From NCBI GenBank assembly GCA_050731755.1, contig JBOHPP010000126.1, positions 1 through 37,232 on the forward strand: 37,232 nt of DNA, given 5' to 3'. A program made the position numbers and the translations under genes. This stretch comes from JBOHPP01 sp050731755 (GTDB taxonomy: Bacteria; Methylomirabilota; Methylomirabilia; Rokubacteriales; CSP1-6). Each line of letters opens with the position of its first letter. The stretch's first letter is position 1. Positions 1-9,874 of the stretch are shown here, one piece after another. Under the pieces are notes generated by a model. That model was not told the DNA's origin, searched no databases, and worked only from the letters and a program-made list of their open reading frames with translations.

Positions 1-3040
<3,040 letters not shown>

Positions 3041-3054
<14 letters not shown>

Positions 3055-3910
3055 GCCGGCCGACCGACTCCTGGTGGCGCTCGACGTGGAGAGCCTGACC
3101 GAGGCGTCGGCGCTGCTCGACCGGCTGCACGGCGTGGTGCGAGGCTGCAAGATCGGCAGTCAGCTCTTCACCGCGGCGGGGCCGGCGGCCATCGAGCTGG
3201 CTCGCAAGCGCGGCGTCCGCGTGTTCCTGGATCTCAAGTTCCACGATATTCCGAATACCGTGGCCGGCGCCGTCCGTGAAGCGACCCGCCTGGGCGTCTT
3301 CATGCTGAACGTTCACGCCAGCGGAGGCCTTGGCATGATGCGGGCCGCCGCCCAGTCGGCGGCCAGAGCGGCTCAGGAGCTCGGCGTGCCCCGGCCGCTC
3401 TGCCTGGCCGTCACGGTCCTGACCAGCCTCGATCGTCGAGCCCTCGACGTCGAAGTCGGCGTGCCGGCCACCGTCGAGGCGCAGGTGCTCCATCTGGCGC
3501 GGCTCGCGCAGGAGGCGGAGCTCGACGGCTGCGTCGCTTCACCCCGCGAGGCGGCCCTGCTGCGTCAGCACCTCGGCACGCGCTGGGTGATCGTCACGCC
3601 CGGGATTCGCGGGACGGTACGTGAAAGCGATGTTGCGCCCCCGCGCGAGTCGGGGAGTTCAGAAAGCGATGTTGCGCCCCCGCGTGAGTTGGGGAGTTCG
3701 GAAAGCGATGTTGCGCCCCCGCGTGAGTTGGGGGGTCCGGGGGGCCATGTCGGGGCCCCCCGGTCCAATGACGATCACTCGCGGATTGCCACTCCGGCCG
3801 CCGCGCTCCGGGCCGGGGCCGACTTTCTCGTCGTAGGCCGGCCCATCACGGCAGCGCCGGATCCGGCGGCCGCCGCTCGCGCGATCCTGGCCGAGTGCTC
3901 CGCTGGATGA
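3041..3910 (+). CDS. pyrF: Orotidine 5'-phosphate decarboxylase with repeat insertion
   Basis: It decarboxylates OMP to UMP, the last step of de novo pyrimidine synthesis. I place the start at CTG 3041, overlapping carB by 14 nt, because AGGAG sits 7 nt upstream and the family's first strand (DRLLVALD) begins before the GTG at 3074. That GTG start would give 278 residues instead of 289. The catalytic DLKFHD motif is intact at residues 64-69 (D64, K66, D69), as are PGIR (187-190) and GRPI (266-269). Between PGIR and the DDQ-type motif, bacterial enzymes have roughly 7-10 residues. Here there are about 53, made of three 13-residue repeats (ESDVAPPRELGSS type) and a Gly-rich piece. The usual Gln of DDQ is His (DDH, 244-246). 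The insertion falls in the phosphate-gripping loop. Activity is likely because the catalytic residues are kept, but it is not certain. Confidence 0.93.
3623..3739 (+). repeat. Three 39-bp tandem repeats inside pyrF
   Basis: Units begin at 3623, 3662 and 3701 with an exact 39-bp period, each starting GAAAGCGATGTTGCGCC. Thirty-nine is a multiple of three, so each unit adds 13 codons without a frameshift, and several other frames also stay open. Units 2 and 3 are near-identical except near the 3' end of unit 3. The following sequence (3739-3761) looks like a fourth, diverged unit because it aligns loosely around the central ATGT and the C-run. Confidence 0.93.
3730..3761 (+). repeat. Palindromic repeat, copy 1 (inside pyrF)
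   Basis: The core 3739-3761 has the 8-bp arms GGGGGGCC and GGCCCCCC around a 7-nt loop ATGTCGG. The arms extend outward into GGTCC-type sequence with one mismatch. The 32-nt block differs from the copy at 4547-4578 at only two positions (CC versus TT). Confidence 0.85.
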
Positions 3911-3917
3911 GCGGGCC

Positions 3918-4490
3918 ATGACCGAACGCGAGACCGTCGCGCTTTATGAGAAGACGGGCGCCCTCCTGCACGGCCACTTCCGTCTGACCTCCGGCCTGCA
4001 CTCGGACGTCTATCTCCAGTCGGCACTGGTGCTGCAGTATCCCGAATCCGCAGCCGCTCTGGGCGCGGCGCTGGCAGCGCCGTTCCGGGATGCGGGCGTG
4101 GGGACGGTTCTGGCCCCGGCCATCGGCGGCATCCTCGTCGCCCACGAGGTGGCCCGGGCCCTGGGCGTGCGCGCGCTCTTCACCGAGCGCGAGAACGGCG
4201 TGATGAGCCTGCGCCGCGGCTTCACTCTCGCCCCCGGCGAGCGGTGCCTCGTGGTCGAGGACGTCATCACCACCGGCGGCTCGACTCGGGACGTCATCGC
4301 CTGCGTGGAGCAGCACGGAGGCGTGGTGCTGGGCGTGGGCTCGCTCATCGATCGCAGCAGCGGCGCCGCCGCGTTCCCCGTCCGGCACGTGGCCCTGGCC
4401 AAGGTGACGGCATCGACGTGGACGCCGGAGCAATGCCCGCTCTGTCGGACGGGCACCCCGGCCGTCAAGCCCGGCAGCCGCGTGGCCTAG
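3918..4490 (+). CDS. pyrE: Orotate phosphoribosyltransferase
   Basis: It joins orotate and PRPP to form OMP, the substrate of the PyrF encoded just upstream. The 190-residue length is typical. The PRPP-binding loop VVEDVITTGGST is present in the second half, and the N-terminal FRLTSGLHSDVYLQ segment matches the orotate/PRPP site of the family. The ATG at 3918 is 7 nt after the pyrF stop, so it is co-transcribed with carB and pyrF. The C-terminus has a CPLC pair (EQCPLCRTGTPAVKPGSR), which is seen in a subset of PyrE proteins. Nothing in the gene looks broken. Confidence 0.96.
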   Translation: MTERETVALYEKTGALLHGHFRLTSGLHSDVYLQSALVLQYPESAAALGAALAAPFRDAGVGTVLAPAIGGILVAHEVARALGVRALFTERENGVMSLRRGFTLAPGERCLVVEDVITTGGSTRDVIACVEQHGGVVLGVGSLIDRSSGAAAFPVRHVALAKVTASTWTPEQCPLCRTGTPAVKPGSRVA

Positions 4491-4546
4491 AGCGCTGTCG
4501 GCATATCGAGGAGTGCCACGGCTCCGCCGGGGCGCTCCGAGCGTCG

Positions 4547-4578
4547 GGGGGGTTTGGGGGGCCATGTCGGGGCCCCCC
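4547..4578. repeat. Palindromic repeat, copy 2 (pyrE / hypothetical gene junction)
   Basis: This is the same 32-nt block as at 3730-3761, with core arms at 4556-4563 and 4571-4578. It sits between the convergent pyrE and the minus-strand gene ending at 4581. The hairpin could end transcripts from both sides, but neither side has a T-tract, so I call it a dispersed repeat rather than a terminator. Confidence 0.8.
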
Positions 4579-4580
4579 AT

Positions 4581-5042
4581 CTAATCGAAGCCGAGCTTGC
4601 GGAAGAACTTCTTGATGGTGCTGCCGCTGGACTCCGACTTCGCTGCCGGCTTGCTGTTGGTCACCGGGGCCGGCCGCGGCGCGAGGGCGAGACGCACCTC
4701 GGAGACCTGCCCGGCCTGCACCTGAACCGGCCGGATCTCGGCCAGGAACCGGGGATGCGACACCCGGAGCTTGTAGTTCCCCTCCCGTACCGTGTGGCGG
4801 ATCCGCCCTTGCTGTTTCGGCGTGAGGGTGGTGACGATCGCATCCTTGGCCGTGTAGATCTCGACCGTGGCGTCGGTCACGGGCCGATGCGAGCGCGCGT
4901 CCTGCACGATGGCGACGATTTGCCCCTCGCGGACCCGCGGCGCGACGCTGTACTTCACGGAGTAGAACGCCCCGACGATCGAGATCACCCCGGCGGTGAT
5001 ACCGACCACCGCCTGGATGCGGGAGAGCGGTTGCCTCAGCAT
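4581..5042 (-). CDS. Hypothetical membrane-anchored protein with beta-sandwich-like domain
   Basis: I do not recognise a named family. The 153-residue product has one N-terminal membrane helix (about residues 8-30) with a short cytoplasmic start. A beta-rich domain follows (about 40-122) containing VAIVQDARSHRPVTDATVEIYT and a GNYKLRVSHPRF segment. This pattern resembles carboxypeptidase-regulatory or PEGA-like sandwich domains, in which a small extracytoplasmic domain is tethered to the membrane. A Ser/Lys-rich tail ends in IKKFFRKLGFD. It is transcribed toward pyrE. A possible promoter lies at 5082-5111, and a seven-codon upstream frame overlaps its start. The function is unknown; a structural or cell-envelope role is a guess. 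Confidence 0.75.
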   Translation of the reverse strand: MLRQPLSRIQAVVGITAGVISIVGAFYSVKYSVAPRVREGQIVAIVQDARSHRPVTDATVEIYTAKDAIVTTLTPKQQGRIRHTVREGNYKLRVSHPRFLAEIRPVQVQAGQVSEVRLALAPRPAPVTNSKPAAKSESSGSTIKKFFRKLGFD

Positions 5043-5059
5043 TGGGCGACGCGGGGCAT
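5036..5059 (-). other. Possible 7-codon upstream ORF overlapping the 4581-5042 gene
   Basis: It reads MPRVAQC then TGA, and the TGA overlaps the main ATG as ATGCTGA. An AAGGA-like site lies about 10 nt upstream of its ATG. It could couple translation into the main gene. This is weak evidence, since so short a frame is easily fortuitous. Confidence 0.25.
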
Positions 5060-5081
5060 GGCGTCAGGATCCTTACTTTCG

Positions 5082-5111
5082 GTTATAGCCCATGGCCTGC
5101 GCGCCGACCAA
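5082..5111 (-). promoter_or_regulatory. Candidate sigma70-type promoter for the 4581-5042 gene
   Basis: On the minus strand TTGGTC (5111-5106) and TATAAC (5087-5082) are separated by 18 nt. The -10 is good and the -35 only moderate. It lies in the short AT-richer gap between two minus-strand genes. Confidence 0.4.
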
Positions 5112-5142
5112 ACTTGAGTAGGTGCGACCTGGAGCGAGTGCC

Positions 5143-7158
5143 TCAGGCCGTCGAGAGCCGGCGCCGGCGGCGCACCAACGCTCCGACGCAGGCGTCGACG
5201 GCAGCGCGCTCCCCGAGCCCCAGCGTCGTGGCGCCAAACCGGACCGCCTCGTAGGCGGCGGTGACGCGGGCGAACCCCACGGCGTCCGTGGGGGCCGTCG
5301 CGCCCACGCGGCCGGCGAATTCGCGAGCGGTCTCGTCCTGGCGCGGGCGGAGGCCGCGGCGAGCGAGCACCCTCAGCGCGCGCCGATAGAACTCGGGCAC
5401 GGGCGCCGAACGGACGGCGACGCGGGGAACCCGGCTCCGCCACAACAGCCACGCGCTCCCGCCGGCGACAACGGCAGCCAGCGGTAGCGCCCAGCGCACC
5501 TCCCAGTCCCGCCCCGGTCGGCGCCACGGCGTCCAGCCGACGGCGGCTTGACGCAAGGACGCCGCCGCGCGCATCTGGTCCTGACGGCTCCAGCTCACGA
5601 TGTAGCGGTGCCAGCGCAGGCGGAGCGCGTCGAGATAGAGGCTGGCCCCGCTCCAGCTCGAGCGGGCGGCGCCGCTGCCTCGGGGAGATGGATCGAGCGT
5701 GATCCAGTCGGCGCCGTCGATGAACGCCTCCACCCAGGCATGGGCATCGGCCATGCGCACCAGGAAGTACTCGCCGTACGGGTTCCACTCACCGCGCTGG
5801 AATCCGGTCACCACGCGGGCCGGGATGCCCAGGGATCGCAGCATGACCGCGAGCGCTGACGCGAAATACTCGCAGTTGCCGCTCCGGCGCACGAACAGGA
5901 ACTCCTCCAGCGGCTCGAGGTCCGTCGTGCGTCTGAGGTCGAGCGTGTAGCGGTACTGCCGCTGCAAGTAGCTCGTGAGCGCGATCGCGGCGGCGGCCGG
6001 CCCCCGGGTGCCCGCGGTGACCTCACGAGCCAGGGCCGGGATGCGCGGGCCGAGCGGTGGGAGCTGCAGGTGCCGTCGGAGCACCGCGGCGCCGAGGCGC
6101 TCGGGGAACTTGCCCGCCACCACCGATTCCACGGTGTACTGCGAGCGGGCCACCGGCACCGGCACGGAGATGGCTCCCATGTCATCGACCACCGCGAACC
6201 CGCCGCGCAAGTTCAGACGCACCGCGCGGGGCGCGGCGAAGAGGGCGTCGGTACCGATCGGTTCCAGGAAGAACTCCTGGCTCACGGTGCGTCCCGGGCC
6301 GGGGGTCCCCCCGATCTCGAGCGCCCCGCTGGGCCCTCGCCCGACCGGCACGCGACGGCGGCGTCCCGCCGTCCAGGCGCGGCCATCGAAGTGGTCGAGC
6401 GCCACCCCGCGCCAGCGCAGGCCATTGATCGCATCGGCCGCCAGCGATGCCTCGTCGACGCGCACGCGCATGGCCACGGTGGCGTCCAGTTCCAGCTCGC
6501 CGATCATGCCCAGCTCCACCCGGTCGCTGAAGCCCACCACCTGGCGCCGGGCGGGACTGCCGAGCGCCAGTGTCGCCTCGCCGATCCGGGGGATCACGAA
6601 GAACAGCGCAAGGGTCACCACCAGCGCGGCGGCCGCCCCGCCCAGGCTCAGGGCGACGACGCCGCGGCCCACGCCGAGCCCACCCGTGGTCGGGCTCGCC
6701 CGCTCCGCCTCGGTCACCTCGTGAGCCAACACGAGCAGCCCGGTACCGGCCACCAGGAAGGCAACCAGGACGAAGGAGAAGCCCACGCCGAGCGAGACCG
6801 CGGCCGAGGCGACCAGCATGAAGAACGTGAGCAAGCCGGCGTCGCGGACGTCGCGGGGGCGCCGGGCGGTGAGGAAGCGGAGCAGCACGAGCAGGATCAG
6901 GAGCCGGACCAGACCGTCGAACACCCGCTCGGCCAGGTACAGAACGTCGAAGAGGGCGAACGCGGCGACGGCGACGGTCAGCACGCGGTCGACCACCGGT
7001 GCCGGACGGGCCCGCTCATGCAACCAGCCTCCCACCGCGATGATCGCGATGACCAGGATGACCGCGCCGGCACCGACCAACTCCGCCGCCCACAGCGCCA
7101 CCATGCCGACGGCAACCAGCGTCTGCGCCGTGAGCCGAAGCGCCCGCACGGCTGTCAT
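5143..7158 (-). CDS. TgpA-type membrane transglutaminase-like protein (DUF3488 / transglutaminase / DUF4129)
   Basis: The 671-residue protein starts with several hydrophobic segments (about residues 1-190) typical of the DUF3488 membrane part. A long extracytoplasmic region follows, then a transglutaminase-like core with Cys429 (GNCEYFA), His473 (DAHAWVE) and Asp489 (LDPSPRG), so the catalytic triad is intact. A further membrane helix (about 555-575) and a C-terminal DUF4129-like segment (YRRALRVLARRGLRPRQDETAREFA) complete the family architecture. The gene starts 1 nt after the DUF58 gene stop and is the third gene of a MoxR-DUF58-TgpA operon, a combination common across bacteria. In Pseudomonas TgpA is essential, but its substrate is not established, so I give no reaction here. 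Confidence 0.92.
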   Translation of the reverse strand: MTAVRALRLTAQTLVAVGMVALWAAELVGAGAVILVIAIIAVGGWLHERARPAPVVDRVLTVAVAAFALFDVLYLAERVFDGLVRLLILLVLLRFLTARRPRDVRDAGLLTFFMLVASAAVSLGVGFSFVLVAFLVAGTGLLVLAHEVTEAERASPTTGGLGVGRGVVALSLGGAAAALVVTLALFFVIPRIGEATLALGSPARRQVVGFSDRVELGMIGELELDATVAMRVRVDEASLAADAINGLRWRGVALDHFDGRAWTAGRRRRVPVGRGPSGALEIGGTPGPGRTVSQEFFLEPIGTDALFAAPRAVRLNLRGGFAVVDDMGAISVPVPVARSQYTVESVVAGKFPERLGAAVLRRHLQLPPLGPRIPALAREVTAGTRGPAAAAIALTSYLQRQYRYTLDLRRTTDLEPLEEFLFVRRSGNCEYFASALAVMLRSLGIPARVVTGFQRGEWNPYGEYFLVRMADAHAWVEAFIDGADWITLDPSPRGSGAARSSWSGASLYLDALRLRWHRYIVSWSRQDQMRAAASLRQAAVGWTPWRRPGRDWEVRWALPLAAVVAGGSAWLLWRSRVPRVAVRSAPVPEFYRRALRVLARRGLRPRQDETAREFAGRVGATAPTDAVGFARVTAAYEAVRFGATTLGLGERAAVDACVGALVRRRRRLSTA

Positions 7159-7159
7159 C

Positions 7160-8161
7160 TCAGTCCAGCTCCACGGTCAGCTCACGCGCGGGCGCGTCGT
7201 CGCTCTCGGTCCGGCCGGGCGCCGCCGACCCGATCGGCGGCGTGTAGAGCGCCAGGGCGGTCAGGATCCGTCGGGCCTGCTCGCGGCCCCGGCCCCGGAC
7301 CACGTTGACGGCGGGGCCCGTGAGCGAGACGGCGACACCGGCCCGGAGAAAGTGCACGGCCAGGGAGGCCGCCCGGCTGAGCCCCCGCTCCAGCCTGACC
7401 GAATCGTGCGCGCCCGTTCCCCGCAAAACGATGCGCACGTCGGTCGCGGCTTCCGCCTGCAGCTCGCGCACCATCGTGGTTCCCGTCTTCGCGCTGACCC
7501 GCCAGTGGATCAGGCGTGGATCGTCGCCGTCCCGGTACTCTCTCAGGTTGTGCAGGTCATCGCCGCGCCCGCGCCGGCGGATGGGGGTCGCGTCCTCGCC
7601 TGGCGCCACGCCCGGTCGCTCGGCGCCGAGCGGCTCGGTCGCCGGAAAGACCAGGACCTCGTCCTGGAGCTGGACGGGCCCCGACTTGATGAACAGGCCG
7701 AAGGGAAAGCGGGTCCGTAGCCGGACGCCGCGCAGCCTGCGGCGACCCCGCGCCGGGAACGTGTGCTCCCAGGTCACCATGCGCTCGGCACCCGGCCCCA
7801 CCCACGGCAGCGTGATCACGCGCCCCGTCTCGACGATCTCCAGGACGATCCAGCGGGCGGGGATGCGGCGCTTGGCGTTCAGGATCCGGACGCCCAGCAC
7901 GGCCGGACGCCCCGCGTAGATCTCATCGGGGGCCAGGGCCGAGAGCTGGAGCCGACGCAAGGACTGCTCGGACAGGACGCCGGACACGATCACCAGCCCC
8001 AGCAGCATGGACTCCAGGAGGTAGAGGAGATTGTTGCCGCTGTTGATCGCGGTGAAGCCGAGGCCGACCGCCGCCAGCAGGCACCACCAGCCCTCGCGGG
8101 TCGGATAGATGGTGCGGCGCGGCCGGCGCGCGTGCAGCAGCCCGAGGAGGCGCCGGCTCAC
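7160..8161 (-). CDS. DUF58 domain protein
   Basis: The 333-residue product has two N-terminal membrane helices (about residues 23-62) and a C-terminal DUF58 region with the signature LREYRDGDDPRLIHW. DUF58 is related to von Willebrand factor A domains and usually works with a MoxR AAA+ ATPase, as here. The GTG start at 8161 overlaps the stop of the upstream MoxR gene (GTGA), which implies translational coupling. A longer open frame continues upstream to 9109, but it is only the shadow of the MoxR gene. It ends 1 nt before the transglutaminase gene. Confidence 0.9.
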   Translation of the reverse strand: MSRRLLGLLHARRPRRTIYPTREGWWCLLAAVGLGFTAINSGNNLLYLLESMLLGLVIVSGVLSEQSLRRLQLSALAPDEIYAGRPAVLGVRILNAKRRIPARWIVLEIVETGRVITLPWVGPGAERMVTWEHTFPARGRRRLRGVRLRTRFPFGLFIKSGPVQLQDEVLVFPATEPLGAERPGVAPGEDATPIRRRGRGDDLHNLREYRDGDDPRLIHWRVSAKTGTTMVRELQAEAATDVRIVLRGTGAHDSVRLERGLSRAASLAVHFLRAGVAVSLTGPAVNVVRGRGREQARRILTALALYTPPIGSAAPGRTESDDAPARELTVELD

Positions 8162-9075
8162 CGCGGGATCGCGATCTCCTGCGCGATGGCCCGGATCGCC
8201 CCGTCGCCGTCGAGCGCTCCGGCCCGGGGCACGACCCGATGGGCGAGCACGGGTACGGCGAGCTGCTTGACGTCGTCCGGCACGACGTAGTCTCGGTTGT
8301 CGGCCAGCGCGGCGGCTTGCGCCGCCCGCAGCAGCGCACGGGAGCCCCGTGGACTCACGCCCAGGCCCAGGAGCGGCGAGCTGCGGGTGGCCGCGACGAG
8401 CGCCATCAGGTAGTCCAGGACCGACTCGTCCACGCGTACGTGCTCCGTTTCTTCCTGAAGACCGAGGACATCGGCGGCCGTCAGCACCGGCTCCACCGAT
8501 TCCGGTGGCGCCGCCACGCCGCGGAGGATGGCCTTCTCGTCGGCGGCCTCGGGGTAGCCGATGCGGATGCGCAGGAGGAACCGGTCGAGCTGCGATTCCG
8601 GCAGCGGGTAGGTGCCCTCGTACTCGCGCGGGTTCTGGGTGGCGAGCACCATGAACGGCCGGGGCAGCGGGTACGTCGCGTGGTCGATGGAGACCTGGGC
8701 CTCGTTCATCGCCTCTAGCAGGCTCGACTGCGTCTTGGGCGTGGTCCGGTTGATCTCGTCGGCCAGCACGATGTTGGTGAAGAGCGGACCCTGCTTGAAG
8801 ACGAACTCGCCGCGGTCGGGCTGCCACACGCTGACCCCCAGGATGTCGGAGGGCAGCATGTCGGAGGTGAACTGAATGCGCTGGAAGCGGCCGCCGATGG
8901 AGCGGGCCAGCGCCGCGGCCAGCGTCGTCTTGCCGACGCCAGGCGCGTCCTCGATCAGCACGTGGCCGCGGGCGAGCAGGCCGGCCACGGCCAGCCGCAC
9001 CACGTCGGGCTTGCCCAGGATGCACCGGTTGAGGCTGGCCTCCAGGCGCCGCACGCGATCGCGCGAATCGCTCAC
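8158..9075 (-). CDS. MoxR-family AAA+ ATPase
   Basis: MoxR ATPases are chaperone-like and assemble or activate partner proteins, often ones with VWA domains. The 305 residues show Walker A APGVGKTT (44-51), Walker B VLADEIN (103-109), sensor 1 ATQNP (145-149) and LDRF (163-166). The C-terminal lid contains SPRGSRALLRAAQ. The start is GTG 9075 with no Shine-Dalgarno. A TATTAG hexamer ends 8 nt upstream, so the mRNA may be leaderless. It is the first gene of the operon with DUF58 and the transglutaminase. Confidence 0.95.
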   Translation of the reverse strand: MSDSRDRVRRLEASLNRCILGKPDVVRLAVAGLLARGHVLIEDAPGVGKTTLAAALARSIGGRFQRIQFTSDMLPSDILGVSVWQPDRGEFVFKQGPLFTNIVLADEINRTTPKTQSSLLEAMNEAQVSIDHATYPLPRPFMVLATQNPREYEGTYPLPESQLDRFLLRIRIGYPEAADEKAILRGVAAPPESVEPVLTAADVLGLQEETEHVRVDESVLDYLMALVAATRSSPLLGLGVSPRGSRALLRAAQAAALADNRDYVVPDDVKQLAVPVLAHRVVPRAGALDGDGAIRAIAQEIAIPR

Positions 9076-9083
9076 CTAACCAT

Positions 9084-9111
9084 CTAATACACAGGCGTCC
9101 GCCGGGCACAA
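9084..9111 (-). promoter_or_regulatory. Candidate promoter of the MoxR-DUF58-TgpA operon
   Basis: On the minus strand TTGTGC (9111-9106) and TATTAG (9089-9084) are spaced by 16 nt. Initiation 7-8 nt after the -10 would fall at or next to GTG 9075, giving a leaderless message. Confidence 0.45.
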
Positions 9112-9115
9112 TAGT

Positions 9116-9333
9116 TCACAAAGGGGGCCCGAGCGCGCTGCGGCCGGCCTTGTGCTCCGTGTCGCCGAGGCGAACGACGGCCTCGCCCTCCACCACGTCG
9201 ATGACCTGGGCTCCCCCTCGGGGCCGGCGTCGGCGCCCGGGGCGATGGTCATGACGGCGGTCTGGCTGCGCTCGGTCTCCTGCAGCACTTCGCAGAAGCG
9301 TCCCCGGTGGGCGAACACGTCCACGATGTCCAT
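9116..9333 (-). pseudogene. Decayed small cupin-domain gene
   Basis: From ATG 9333 the frame reads MDIVDVFAHRGRF, then SQTAVMTIAPG, then GPEGE, matching the start of small single-domain cupins. It then loses homology. Shifting frame directly after GPEGE restores QVIDVVEGEAVVRLGDTEHKAG, the next cupin strands, which stops early at 9116. Family members normally have GEH-x-HSDQV here, so the metal-binding His cluster appears deleted together with the frame. The C-terminal half (PAGVPHRF-type strand) is missing. The remnant lies 40 nt downstream of the 9374-9730 gene, so it may once have been its operon partner. A sequencing error could explain the shift but not the missing His motif and tail. 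Confidence 0.7.
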
Positions 9334-9373
9334 CGCCGCTCCTGGCCGTGGGGCGTGTCCGCGCACCCCGCTG

Positions 9374-9730
9374 TCAGTCCGTGAACAGACCATTCTGCAC
9401 GCCGACGATCACGAGCCACACCAGTTGGCCGCCGACGAAGATGGCCAGCGCCGGCTCGCGCCCCGCGCTCACGCGCGTCCGGTACTGCCACACGCCCAGG
9501 CCCAGCGCCAGGACGGCGAACAGCGTGCCGTCGTAGGTGTCCAGCACCCCGTACCGAAGGGCGAGGCCGCCGGTGAAGGTCCAGAGGGCGTAGGCGGCAA
9601 GCCAGTGGGCGACCACCGAGAGTAGAATCGAGCCACGGGAGTCCGATCGCCCGCGCAGGCGCGCCACCAGGACGGCGGCAACCCCCGCCAGCACCAGGAC
9701 GCCGAGCGCGGCCAAGCCGACGCGGGTCAC
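9374..9730 (-). CDS. Small four-helix membrane protein, unknown function
   Basis: No family is recognised. The 118-residue product is mostly hydrophobic with four likely membrane helices: VGLAALGVLVLAGVAAVLV, a segment around LLSVVAHWLAAYALW, one around LFAVLALGLGVW, and one around FVGGQLVWLVIVGV. An upstream ATG at 9799 would give 141 residues, but GTG 9730 has GGAGGA 9 nt before it and lies downstream of a TTGACA/TACACT promoter. The gene is divergent from yicC and is followed by the cupin remnant. Confidence 0.75.
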   Translation of the reverse strand: MTRVGLAALGVLVLAGVAAVLVARLRGRSDSRGSILLSVVAHWLAAYALWTFTGGLALRYGVLDTYDGTLFAVLALGLGVWQYRTRVSAGREPALAIFVGGQLVWLVIVGVQNGLFTD

Positions 9731-9739
9731 GTGATGGGT

Positions 9740-9745
9740 TCCTCC
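9740..9745 (-). promoter_or_regulatory. Shine-Dalgarno deciding the GTG 9730 start
   Basis: GGAGGA on the minus strand is 9 nt upstream of GTG 9730. It is the only strong ribosome site in this intergenic region for the minus strand. Confidence 0.7.
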
Positions 9746-9759
9746 TCGACGGTGGGGGC

Positions 9760-9789
9760 AGTGTAGGTCGCCGCCACGCGGCGTGTCAA
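9760..9789 (-). promoter_or_regulatory. Sigma70-type promoter for the small membrane protein gene
   Basis: On the minus strand a perfect TTGACA (9789-9784) is followed after 18 nt by TACACT (9765-9760). The predicted leader to GTG 9730 is about 23 nt and contains GGAGGA. Confidence 0.7.
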
Positions 9790-9807
9790 TTCGCAACACA
9801 TTGACAC
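9783..9807. promoter_or_regulatory. Inverted repeat spanning the two divergent -35 boxes
   Basis: GTGTCAA (9783-9789) and TTGACAC (9801-9807) form a perfect 7-bp inverted repeat with an 11-nt centre. Part of the symmetry comes from having two TTGACA boxes back to back, but the extra matched base at each end makes an operator possible. Confidence 0.4.
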
Positions 9808-9830
9808 TTCAAGCAAATTCCGTCTATCAT
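9801..9830 (+). promoter_or_regulatory. Sigma70-type promoter for the yicC operon
   Basis: A perfect TTGACA (9801-9806) is followed after 18 nt by TATCAT (9825-9830) in one of the few AT-rich patches of the window. The start site would be near 9837, leaving a leader of about 38 nt. That leader contains a small hairpin (9840-9855, arms AGCGTC/GACGCT) before the yicC ATG. Confidence 0.8.
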
Positions 9831-9874
9831 CCGTTGATGAGCGTCGGGCGACGCTTGACAAGCGAGGCCGGCCG

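Noticed and set aside
3623..3739. Tandem 39-bp repeats as a CRISPR array
   Set aside because: The repeats directly abut with no spacers, are only three in number and lie in a coding frame; no cas genes are nearby.
4556..4578. Hairpin after pyrE as a bidirectional terminator
   Set aside because: There is no T-tract on either side, and the same block occurs inside pyrF, so a dispersed repeat explains it better.
8162..9109. Long open frame extending the DUF58 gene upstream over about 950 bases
   Set aside because: It is the out-of-frame shadow of the MoxR gene. GTG 8161 overlaps the MoxR stop and begins the recognisable DUF58 N-terminus.
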